Shown here: positions 1-64,000 of the stretch, piece by piece | Layout of the letters: each line of letters begins with the position of its first letter | Numbering within the stretch: the first letter of the stretch is position 1 | Assembly (NCBI GenBank): GCA_023101725.1 | Contig: JALJCO010008621.1 | Location: 851,001-915,000 of the forward strand | Length of the DNA stretch: 64,000 nucleotides | Direction: 5' to 3' | DNA from: Atherinomorus stipes | Lineage: Eukaryota > Chordata > Actinopteri > Atheriniformes > Atherinidae | Notes under the pieces: model-generated | The model's database searches: none | Told to the model about the DNA's origin: nothing | What the model saw: the letters and a program-made list of their open reading frames with translations, nothing else | Translations under genes and position numbers: made by a program

Positions 1-69
1 TCAGCTGACAGGTGATTTCATTTTCCTGTAAGCTTGTTAATTCACCTGCTTTTTTCTCTCCACTCTCAG

Positions 70-8568
<8,499 letters not shown>

Positions 8569-9619
8569 GGAGGGCCATCAGCGTCAAAGACCGAAGATCC
8601 AGACATGTCAGGACTTCTGCCTCACAGACATTTGAGCTGCAAAGAAGCAGACACGAAAAGAGGATATCAGCAGATAATGTGGAAGATAACTTGGAGCACT
8701 GCCAGTTCGAAACTGTAGGTGTATGAACACTTACTGATAAGAGAAAGAAAGAGCAAGGTAGCAGATATCAAGAGGGGAAAAAAAAATGCACACAATTTGA
8801 CTTTGCGTTGGACAAAAATGATTGTATATTATAATTCTATTGAAAGCTTTTTGACTTGATGATGAGTGAAATGATCAGTGTGTAGATGTGAACGAAAGGT
8901 TTTATAAATTACAATAGCTCTTTAATGAGCTTCTTCATTTGATATTGATCACTCACTTTATAGTCTCAGTTTGGTCACAAGTAAGTTTTGTTGGAGAAGC
9001 AGCTCACATAGCAGGGCTCAGGGTCTGTAATGGTGCAGCTGGGGATTCAGTGCTCTCATTAGCTTGGTACTTGGCAAAGCTGCATCGAATACTCACCAAA
9101 AAGTACCAAATTCTCAAATTAGGCAGCTAATATAATGCACAAACTTGTTACTGGTGGTTCATAAAGCTTCAAAGCCACCTTCAGGTTTTACTTTCCCCAT
9201 AAATTTCCACAAAGGTCACATTGAAGCAGTGTCATCCGTGAGCATCGGCTCCTGATTTCAACATGTAAATAGAGGATTTCAATCAGCTTGGTGCTCTAAC
9301 TGGTGTGGACACTGTAACAAAACAACGGACACGTTCTAAATGTCACAACCGCCAGAAGGAGGTCTCCACATTGCACCCCAGGTCCTACAAGGATTCTGTT
9401 TTTGTTTTTCTCCCTAGAAAGAAAGAAAGAAAGAAAGAAAGAAAAGTCAAAAGAAGTCGTTTTTGTTGTTAAGAGCACAGGTCCATCTCATTTGAGATTC
9501 AGCTTTGAGTTAAGTTTGAAGAAAAAAAAAGAAAGCTAATTTTGTTAAATTGACTGATTCGTTATGGGACTGATGTAATAGCATAAAATGTATCTTTTGG
9601 ATTTTCATTACATTGAGAT

Positions 9620-9625
9620 AATAAA
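9620..9625 (+). terminator. dcaf1: Possible upstream poly(A) signal of dcaf1
   Basis: Canonical AATAAA about 1.05 kb after the stop codon, with T-rich sequence downstream. It may be an alternative cleavage site. Confidence 0.3.
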
Positions 9626-9890
9626 ACTGCTCAATTTCTGCTAAAATATTTCAATTTGGTGTTAGCTGGAAAGTTTAAGACTTCTCATTGTGAGAAGAAA
9701 AAAAAAAAGAACGACAAATGCCTGGCACATGCACGCTCTAAGCGCAGTGCAAACATCATGACTTTAATTTTCATGTTTCTGCCTTGTATCTCAAACGTTT
9801 CTCTTTTTTTTTCCATTGGGTAACATTTATTTTGAGTTTGTTGAAACAGTTTATGTACAGGTTGTATGTATCTAAAGTATTTTTACTATA

Positions 9891-9896
9891 AATAAA
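9891..9896 (+). terminator. dcaf1: Poly(A) signal of dcaf1, probable main site
   Basis: Canonical AATAAA, with TGTTTTCTGTGTGC downstream (a GU-rich element). This is the last good signal before the intergenic repeats. Confidence 0.6.
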
Positions 9897-9997
9897 GTTG
9901 CAAGCTTTGTTTTCTGTGTGCTTTTTGCTGGTTTCCATTTAGTGTTTTTAACATATTAGTAAAACTGCAAAAGTACATGTCAAATGGGAACCGGATA

Positions 9998-10534
9998 TTA
10001 AAGGTCCAGTGTGTGAATTAGAGACATCTAGTGGTAAATTTGGACATGTAAATTACTTCAAATTCCACACAAAGTTTTGGATTCACAATAGTTGTCAGTA
10101 TCCAAAATTCTTCCAGACATACAGTAAACATGTTTTTATTTGCAGGTGGATCCAGAGGCCTGAAGTACAGCGATGACTGCACTATAGGTACCTGCTCCAA
10201 AATCATGCCTTAAAGGCGTTACTTATCCCAAACGATACTCTAGTTCCTATCAAACAAAGCTGGTACTGCGGTTTTAAAGGTCAGAGGGATCCCACTTCAC
10301 ACACACAGTGTTGTTTGTCTATTCAGAGACACCATAGTAAAATGTTGTAGCACAAATATGACATTTGTCATGTATGTGGACCCACAGCAATTAACATTTC
10401 AATGGGGCATTCTAAGAGAATAAAATATGTAAATTTAGTGAAGTCATAATAAACCAGTGGAAGCACAGTTTTAGGGTGATGTATACAGTTTTTTCATCAC
10501 TGACCTTTGATTTTGTTTCATGCCGTGCCTTTAA
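9998..10534. mobile_element. Decayed TTAA-bounded fish repeat
   Basis: The left end TTAAAGGTCCAGTGTGTGAA and the following ACATCTAGTGGT match a very common percomorph repeat whose far end is the inverted ACTGGACCTTTAA. Here the right end survives only as GTGCCTTTAA (to 10534). The TTAA at both ends suggests a piggyBac-type target. No coding capacity. Confidence 0.5.
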
Positions 10535-11016
10535 AGTGGAGTCGACACCAAAACATCCTTGTAACGTACGACTTACGAGCAAGTGAGAAAATGCATTCGG
10601 TCTCGCATCTAAAGCTCAGTGCTTTCTGCCTTGCTTGACATTTTCAGTACAAATACTCCCAACACAGAGTACTGTTTGCATGCCTGTGTCTCTGCAGAAC
10701 ATTAAAACTCAGCTGTGTAATGCTGAAAATGTCCTTATGGAATGCTTAATTTCCTTGTGCAGTAAATGACTCAGTATGAGGATGAAAATGGTTGTGCAAT
10801 GAAGTGCATTACAGAGAACATGTGCATGTTTGTGTCCCATTCCCCAGGGGGTTGAGATCAACTTCCAGTTGCTTCTGACTCTAATTGTGTGCAACTGTTA
10901 CGTGTTTTACTTTCTAAAGGATAAATCTATTTTTGGTAGGTATGTGATTTACAACTGTAAATTGAGAAAATGATGGAAATGTTTACACAAGGAGCTCAGC
11001 CCTTACATGTTTGCTG

Positions 11017-11354
11017 TTAAAGCAACCTTTACCGATGTTGCATTGTTGCACTATATTTTTAATTAATTAAAATGCTATGAATAAGGTAATGGAACTCTGA
11101 AATACAAGACAGACCCACCATTAATCAAAATAAAATAATATTCCAATCTCTTAATTTTCAATGAAAACGCCAACCAATCCTTGCAGTGGGGCCCATACCT
11201 AGGGTTGGCCGAGGGACCTGCCTGCCAGACATTTGCTTCCGCATTAGGAGGTGGAGGGAATGGGGGTGGGGGGTCTTTGGAGTGAGGCGGGGCTTTATAT
11301 TCAAATAATTTTGCTGTGCTTTCTGAAGTGCAAGATCGGTAAGGGTTGCTTTAA
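11017..11354. mobile_element. TTAA-flanked MITE with 25-bp inverted repeats
   Basis: The left end 11017-11041 and the reverse complement of 11330-11354 differ at only two of 25 positions (both start TTAAAGCAACC and contain TTACCGAT). TTAA at each outer edge fits a piggyBac-like TTAA target duplication. 338 bp, non-coding. Confidence 0.75.
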
Positions 11355-12539
11355 CTCAGAAAAAAGCAGCTAAGTGTTGGTAAACCTGGAGCTGACCATG
11401 AGTTGAATTGCTCATGCTGCATCCTTGTGCACCACAAAAATTTCCTTGAGGCCTAAATAGTAATTAATAAAACATTCTTTGAAAAATAACTGAAAACGCA
11501 GTTACATGATCAAGTAAGTCTAAAAATAAGTCCATATCAAGAGTATTTGTCATCTGTTTTTCTAAAATGTGTAAAGAAATAGGTTTGTTGAAGGCAGATG
11601 ATGGATTGAATTTCCACCTCTGCTGCCTCTTTTTGTCCACTGACTTTGGAACTGATGAAATGATGCTGTTAAATAGTAAAATGTTCTCAGAAAACACCGT
11701 AACATTCCATGTGCATTTTAAAAAACAATTTGGATCCAGTTGTTTCCTTAAACATGTTTTCTGCAGGTGTGATGGAAGCTTCCAATTTGTTATGCATATT
11801 ATCTGGGATGCTTATTTATCTTATGAAACGCCCCATTCTCTTCTTGCTTTATGTATGCGATTGGAACACCGCCCACTATGTTCCACTTGAAGTAATAGAC
11901 AGATGGGAGTCAGTCACAGCGCCGCTATGATGGAGAGAAATTACCCAGCTGAATACTGCCCTCCCTCCTACACTACATCAAACTCACTAAACATTCAGTT
12001 TCACAAGATCATCCTGTTTTCCTGCCTAGTTTTAAGGATAAGCTCATTTTATGTGCAGTAACATTGATGAGGTATTTGTAAAACCTTTAACTTCATGTGA
12101 TCTCTCTCCACTATTTTAAATAAAACTTTAGTAAACATTAAAGGCTACAAGTTATGTACTGAATTGTGTTCAATGAATATCTTTCTGCATTGATGTAGAA
12201 TAAACTCTTTTTAGCATTGTCCAATCTGAAATGATTACCAGGCTTTAGCAGTGATAAAAATGATAGAAATGATTTTTGTGGTTTTTAGTTTTACTCATTA
12301 ACCCACACAAGAATTTAAGAACTGTGACATTGTGCATATCTAAATTTTAAAAAGTATTGCCTTATATACAGTTCTAGTGGCATTTTTAAAAATCATTAAA
12401 TAATCATGAAAACTAATTTAATTGAACTTAACGTAATTTCTTTCAACTGTTTTTTTCCTTTATAGAAAGATGAATAAACAACAAACTCCTTGAAAAGAAA
12501 TAAAGAAATAATAAGGGACCCAAGTACTCCAAAATATAA

Positions 12540-13480
12540 ATACATCTTATTCAGTTTTGATTCAGTATTTCAGAACTTGTCATACATTTGGCACCTTCTG
12601 TTTTGATATTTAGCCACTCTTCATGGCAGAATTGCAATTGTTTAACCTCTTCTTGATGATGCTTTTTTTTTGCCTCCTGTCTGAAATAACATTCCCAAAA
12701 TAAATCAAGTGTACATTCATATCTGTATGTATCGTCTCAAAGAAAGCTGAGACATGAGGTTACAGAGATGTCAGAATTAAGATATGTGCTGCTGTGTTGG
12801 AGTAAATTCACCTGGAACAGAGCAGAAAATGTAGATGCTTATCTAACAGAACACCACATTACCTTCAGTCCCACAGTGGTGAGACAGACATCTTTGCTGT
12901 CTCTGCTTTCGTGTGATTCCTTGTTTATGTGGTTTGCTTGAAGTGGAAAATTTAGCAGAAGCTCTAAAGTGGACGGTGTTGTTCTTACGTTGTTACATTC
13001 CCACATAACTGCTTATGTGTTTGGTTTGGATACCAATGCTTGCGAGAGACCTTTAGCTAAGTAGTTCTTCTCCATCCTTTTGGCATTCTGTATCTTAGGA
13101 CTGATGCTTCCTTGCTTGTAAAGATCTTCTGTACTGCATGTATCTATGCTGCCTCTTGCACAGGAGGTTATGGCTCAGTGAATTGCTTTCAGCTCTGTTG
13201 AGGTTAAGACAAAGGGCCATTCCAGAAGTTCAGTAGTCTATTTCATCTCTTCAACAAGTTCTGATATATGTTTGGGATCTGTCCGGTTTGAACACCAAAC
13301 TGTGTCCAAGTTTAAATTATAGCAGGTGGTTGTAGCTTGTACTCAAGAATCATCCTCCTGTGCACCAAAACAGCCCCACAGCATGATGCTACCATCACCA
13401 TGATTAACAGTTGGCTCAGCATGCTTTAGATTGAATCCCTCATATTGAAAAAGAAAAAAAAAAGAAGAGAAAACAATAAA
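12540..13480 (-). mobile_element. Decayed Tc1-like element remnant
   Basis: Pieces such as GCCACTCTTCATGGCAGAA (near 12613), GGGCCATTCCAGAAG (near 13215) and CAGCCCCACAGCATGATGCT (13371-13390) are the reverse-strand signature of fish Tc1-type transposases. No frame survives, and there are non-matching stretches between, so limits are approximate. Confidence 0.45.
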
Positions 13481-14199
13481 CATTTCAATGTGACCTTTTA
13501 GGCCACAAGAAGCTAAATAGGTATATAAATAAATAATTTGTGACTAGTGTTTTGTGTCCAGAAGGGGAAGAACTTTGAAACAGCATTTTATGTGTATAAT
13601 TGAATCCTAAGAAAATGTAATTGCAATGACCCCCCAACCCCCTATTGAGAAAACAAACAAACAAACAACTCATCTCCACCAGTGTGGAAACAAATTATTT
13701 AGACATTTTAACTCTGGAGTGAAATTTCAAATCACATCTCTTATCTAAAGCAAATGAATCACTTGTGAAAAAGTCATGGCAGCCAATATTTCAGGTTTCA
13801 TCATTCATCTTATGAGAATGGCTTGTATAAGACAAGCAACAGTGTTGTGATGTAGGTTTAATGAGAAATCCAGCTCGCCAAAGGCATCAATCAAACTCAA
13901 ACTGGCTGTAGAAATTAGTTGTATCTCATCTGTGTGGGGGGCATGACTGCACTATGACAAAGCACCGCCGGTATAGTGGGTCTGCTTCTTGGAAATGACT
14001 CAACCAGGAGGTGTTTCCCCCACATGGTCGTCTCGCCTGATGTGTAACACCGGGGGCTACTTTATGGCCAGCAGCCGACAAAGTAACACACCCAGTCAAC
14101 AAAAGGCAGACTGCCAGCCAGCATCCCGGCAGGACAAAAAGCAGTTTGAGTTAGTGATGGATGGAAGTGGCATGCAGAAAGAAAAAAGAGGAGGCGCAT

Positions 14200-14849
14200 A
14201 AATTTGCAAATGCTTGACACATCAGTGTTGACAAAACAAGTCATGTGACGGCCATGAAGATGGCGCAGCTTATGATATATTGCGGTTTTCTCAGTATTTT
14301 CTTGCACCAGCTCGGCAGTTCGGACCAGTGAACAATATCGCCACTTATTTCTCGCTAATTACCAAAACGATCCAGCCAGTTGACGCTGAGTCGGCGCAGC
14401 CTGCTGAGGATCAGCTGGACTTGACTGGCTGAAAACAACGAGGAAGGAAGAGAAACAAAGAATTTGAGATGAATTTGCTTCGAGGATAAGAAACCCCCTT
14501 GAAAATGGGGCTGCAATAACACCTTTGGTGGAGAACCAGAATCGCTCATCCTGTGCGTGCGTGCGCGAGCTTGCGCGCGTGTGTGCGTTACATTTAGGTG
14601 GACACGGAGACTGCATCAGACTGGAGACACACGCCGGGACATAAAAGAGCAGCGATATTAAGGCTTTGATGGTCCATCTTCCCTCCCTGCACACACAAAT
14701 GTCAGGATACTGATTCCGGATTAGACATGTAGTCCCATGTATGAGTAGCCAAGATAATTTGTAGCCTTCAGTTCTCTTTTTTTCTAGCAGCATCATCTCA
14801 CGATATCGACATAATGTGGCTTGTTCTACCGGAGGGAAAATAATCAAAT
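14200..14849 (+). promoter_or_regulatory. dock3: Putative dock3 promoter and 5' UTR
   Basis: Locally richer in G+C and CpG than its surroundings (GTGCGTGCGTGCGCGAGC near 14555). It holds GTCATGTGAC (14240-14249, E-box/M-box form) and AAGATGGCG (14257-14265, YY1 core form, often just inside TATA-less vertebrate starts). I see no TATA box. A pyrimidine-AG (TTTTTTTCTAG, to 14787) could also be an acceptor, making the coding first exon start at 14788 after a non-coding exon. The transcription start cannot be fixed from sequence. Confidence 0.4.
14814..14843 (+). promoter_or_regulatory. dock3: Short upstream ORF (9 codons plus stop)
   Basis: ATG at 14814 opens MWLVLPEGK and stops with TAA at 14841-14843, six bases before the dock3 start. 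It is in the same frame as dock3, so the stop also shows that coding cannot extend upstream of 14850. Whether it is translated is unknown. Confidence 0.45.
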
Positions 14850-61256
<46,407 letters not shown>

Positions 61257-64000
61257 GTATGATGAGCCAGCAGCGCCACTCTTTGCCCATTTTGACCTCA
61301 GATTTTTTTCCACAAAAATACTGTATTCACATTTAACACTGAAATGCATGAAATGCAATGCAAATTCCTGCTAAATCTGCTTGTGATTCGTACAGTAATA
61401 AATCTCTTACTGTAGGTGATGTTAGTTTAACACCACCTGGTGGCCACAATGTGGGCTGGTAATTTGAGGTGTAATTATGTTTTTAAAGCCCCCCCCCCCC
61501 CCCCCTAAAGCAAAACATTTTAATTATGGGGCTTGAGTTAAAAATACAAAGAAAAAATAAATGCATCATAACATCTAGCAAAACACTTTTGCTGGCTGTA
61601 ACTGGCCGGATCAATGGCTATTTTTATGGTGCTGACTTAACTTAAGCAAATGATTTATAACATCTCTAAGATGATGAAATCTGCTAAGAAAGGAGTTATG
61701 ATTCAGACTTAACTTTTCACAATTTAACAAAAAATGCTCATGAAGTAAATATAAAGTGTCAGTCAGTACATGAAAAACTAAATATTCATGCCTGCCACGT
61801 TTTTGGAATTTTCTCCATCTTTTAAAAATTTCTTCCACTATCTCAGCTGCTGAATCACATTGTGTCACATCATCCAATGAGTCCATGCATGTGTTTAGGT
61901 TCTGCATCATCATAATTAATCTAGCTCAGTAATTATAACTGACCAGTCACATTGTTGTGATGTTTCTCACAAAAGAGAGAAGTTAATATTCAAGGCTTCC
62001 TGGGAGGTTATCTAATACACCAGAGGATTTTTGTTGCTGAAACTACAAACCTAAAAGTGAATATGTTGATTAATCAATGAAACCAAAACTCCATTATCTT
62101 GACTCACAGTCTGACATGGGACTTATGTTACCACACCTAATTTCATGCGCTCAGAGCATGAAAGGCTGCCATTTAGTTGAAGCAAGTAGTGTTAGTGAGA
62201 TGCACACAGTGTGTCCAGTGTTTTTGTGTCCTTATGCACCAACCCTGGCATTTTTTGACAACTAGGACTTTTTTTTTTTTATTATTATACTCAAGTTAAA
62301 CTATAAAAATCAAATTAATAAAATCTGCAAGTGCAACAATACTTTCATGCCAGTGTTGTTAAATGAACATCAAATTTATTGAATTTAGATACACATTTAT
62401 TAAATTCTTAAATATAATATACATAATATGGCTATCTGTTTTTGCCTTTTAGGTTTTGCTAACAGATGTTTTGATCATGATAGAAAAAATACATGGGATG
62501 ATGATGATGATGAATATACAAAACTTATTACTAAAATATACAGCATGCTTGTTGCAGTATTACATTGTGAAAGTAACACATAAAGTTGAAAGTTGGATAT
62601 AAAAGCTGCAAGCCTTATTTATTGTTAGACACTGTTGAGTTATGGGCCTTCAAAGTTTGATGAATCTCTGAAAAACTGTCTTCTCAATTTGCTAGCCATT
62701 CCTTTTTTATTGGCTTAAACCAAAATCCATGGACTAAATCCATCTTGTTAATGTCAGTAATTGCTCACTGTCATGGGTTGAGTTAAATAAATTCATCCAC
62801 CTTTTTATATGTGGATGGAAAACGATGAGTGTAACAATTCTGAAGAGATCTTGCAATTATATATTCATGTATACTATGTAAAAAGTCTGTGATTGATAAG
62901 GAAGAGTGTAAAAATCTGCATGACAGGAATAGAGGAGTGGTGGTACAATAAGACCCAGTCCAGTTTTACACCTACATCTCTTTTTGCATTCTGCTAGCTA
63001 GGGTATGAAACCTCATGAATGGGGCTTGAAGAGCCATTAGAATACGTAGATTCTGTTTGTGTTTTTTTTTCACCCTGCAGTGTAGTGTTTCATTTTTGCT
63101 CTCTATCACTGTATGGTCATATTTTGGCACCTACTAATTTATTAGAGCAAAAAAAGATGGTTTATTTGGCTTACAATACAGCTTTTCTTCAAGTTAAGAA
63201 ATATTGCATGTTGTAGCCTAAATGATGCTGAAGGGCACCCAGGTTGTGACACTAAGATACTGACACAGTGCCAGTATGTGACACATTGTGAGTGAGGCTG
63301 GGCTTTCTTTTCTGATTTTCCTCCCTCAACATCATTGATGTTTTGGTATAACCTGATCAGACAAATGCAGTGAGAACAAAAAAACAAACAAACAACCCCC
63401 CCCCCCCCCCCCCCCGCTTTCTTCTTTAAAGCTGTAGTATACAATATGAGAATCAGTTGAGAAAGGTTGAGATGTTGAGAAAAATTTGAAAAAAGCATCC
63501 TGCCCACCCCCCCCCTGTGCCCCTGTGCTCCTGATACTTCCCACCAAGCATGTGTGGCCGTCCACATGGAGACTTCCAGACACACCCACTCTACCAGAGC
63601 AACAGACTGCAGCATTTACAGTCATAAGGCAGCATTATAACAATTCACATCATAACAGTCAAATATTACCGACCTGTTTAACAAAAAGTCTGCTGTATCA
63701 GCATCAGTTTTCAGGTCCAGATCCTCCTGGAGCTTCCTCCAGCGGTAAATGGACGACCCAATGTTCACTCGGCTTTAAATCCTTCGTTGCTCATATTTCC
63801 TCTTTGTCCCTCTTCCTCTGCAGACTTATGCTTTTTCCCAACTTTTCCCAGAGGGGCAAGCAGAGGCCGCTTGCTGCTCTCGCTCTCTTTCTTTTCCATT
63901 CTCCTCTTATTTCTTAGCTGCTACTCAACTACTTGCTTGTTGCAAAAAGTTTATAACACAGAAGGGGGCGGAGAAGAGGTGGAACATGGAGCATGGGGAG
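61257..64000. other. dock3: dock3 intron 42, runs off the window
   Basis: No further dock3 exon is present. C runs lie at 61489-61505 and 63396-63415. The last 580 bp (from AAAGCTGTAGTATACAATAT near 63429) looks like a diverged interspersed repeat, but I cannot name it or see its ends. Confidence 0.5.

Larger units (their letters stand above)
8569..9912 (+). other. dcaf1: dcaf1 3' UTR (inferred)
   Basis: This AT-rich stretch after the stop has no coding potential. It ends about 16 bases past an AATAAA at 9891-9896, followed by a TG/T-rich stretch as expected downstream of a cleavage site. It holds a short (GAAA)n tract at about 9417-9443. The end point is inferred; an earlier AATAAA at 9620-9625 could give a shorter transcript. 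Confidence 0.6.
10535..14199. other. Intergenic region between dcaf1 and dock3
   Basis: Apart from the elements listed separately I see no gene. Specifically, I saw no coding segment resembling manf or rbm15b, which lie between these genes in human. There is a short (CAAA)n near 13654. Open frames here are unsupported. Confidence 0.55.

Noticed and set aside
14359..14847. 162-codon minus-strand open frame over the dock3 5' region
   Set aside because: Antisense to the promoter and 5' UTR; the translation resembles no known protein and the G+C-rich context makes long frames likely by chance.
63142..63917. Overlapping open frames near the window end
   Set aside because: They run through a C20 tract and a probable diverged repeat; poly-Gly and poly-Pro stretches show they are compositional.

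Overview
This is a stretch of vertebrate nuclear genome, almost certainly a ray-finned (percomorph-type) teleost. The evidence is GT-AG split genes with short exons, two recognisable vertebrate genes, compact introns, abundant microsatellites, and interspersed repeats typical of fish (small hAT-like elements, Tc1-like remnants, SINE-like repeats, and the TTAA-bounded family beginning AAAGGTCCAGTGTG). There are no bacterial features, CRISPR arrays, rRNA or tRNA genes that I can support.

Layout. (1) 1-9.9 kb: the 3' part of dcaf1 (VprBP), plus strand. Twelve coding exons encode about 875 C-terminal residues: the end of the armadillo-like region, the LisH motif, the WD40 propeller with two WDxR motifs, and the acidic tail. 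A 3' UTR of about 1.3 kb follows. (2) 9.9-14.2 kb: intergenic DNA holding at least three decayed transposable elements. (3) 14.2-64 kb: the 5' part of dock3, also plus strand. A putative promoter and start exon are followed by 42 coding exons that join in frame into 1,472 codons: SH3, linker, DHR-1, the long helical region and the first part of DHR-2. The remaining exons, including the catalytic end of DHR-2 and the proline-rich tail, lie beyond the window. The last 2.7 kb is intron.

Exon boundaries were set by hand from splice-site consensus, reading-frame continuity and remembered similarity to the vertebrate proteins. Every junction keeps frame. All introns have GT-AG ends except one clear GC-AG intron in dock3. 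The two genes are not known to act in one pathway: DCAF1 is a substrate receptor of the CUL4-DDB1 ubiquitin ligase, and DOCK3 is a neuronal Rac1 exchange factor. Their nearness is old shared synteny (human 3p21), but here they are in tandem orientation with nothing between them.

I found no new biological system. The points most worth checking are the GC-AG intron, a 27-nt microexon, a possible in-frame tandem acceptor, the expanded poly-Asp tract of dcaf1, a nested transposon insertion with intact target-site duplications, and several small elements whose ends and target duplications can be read directly.
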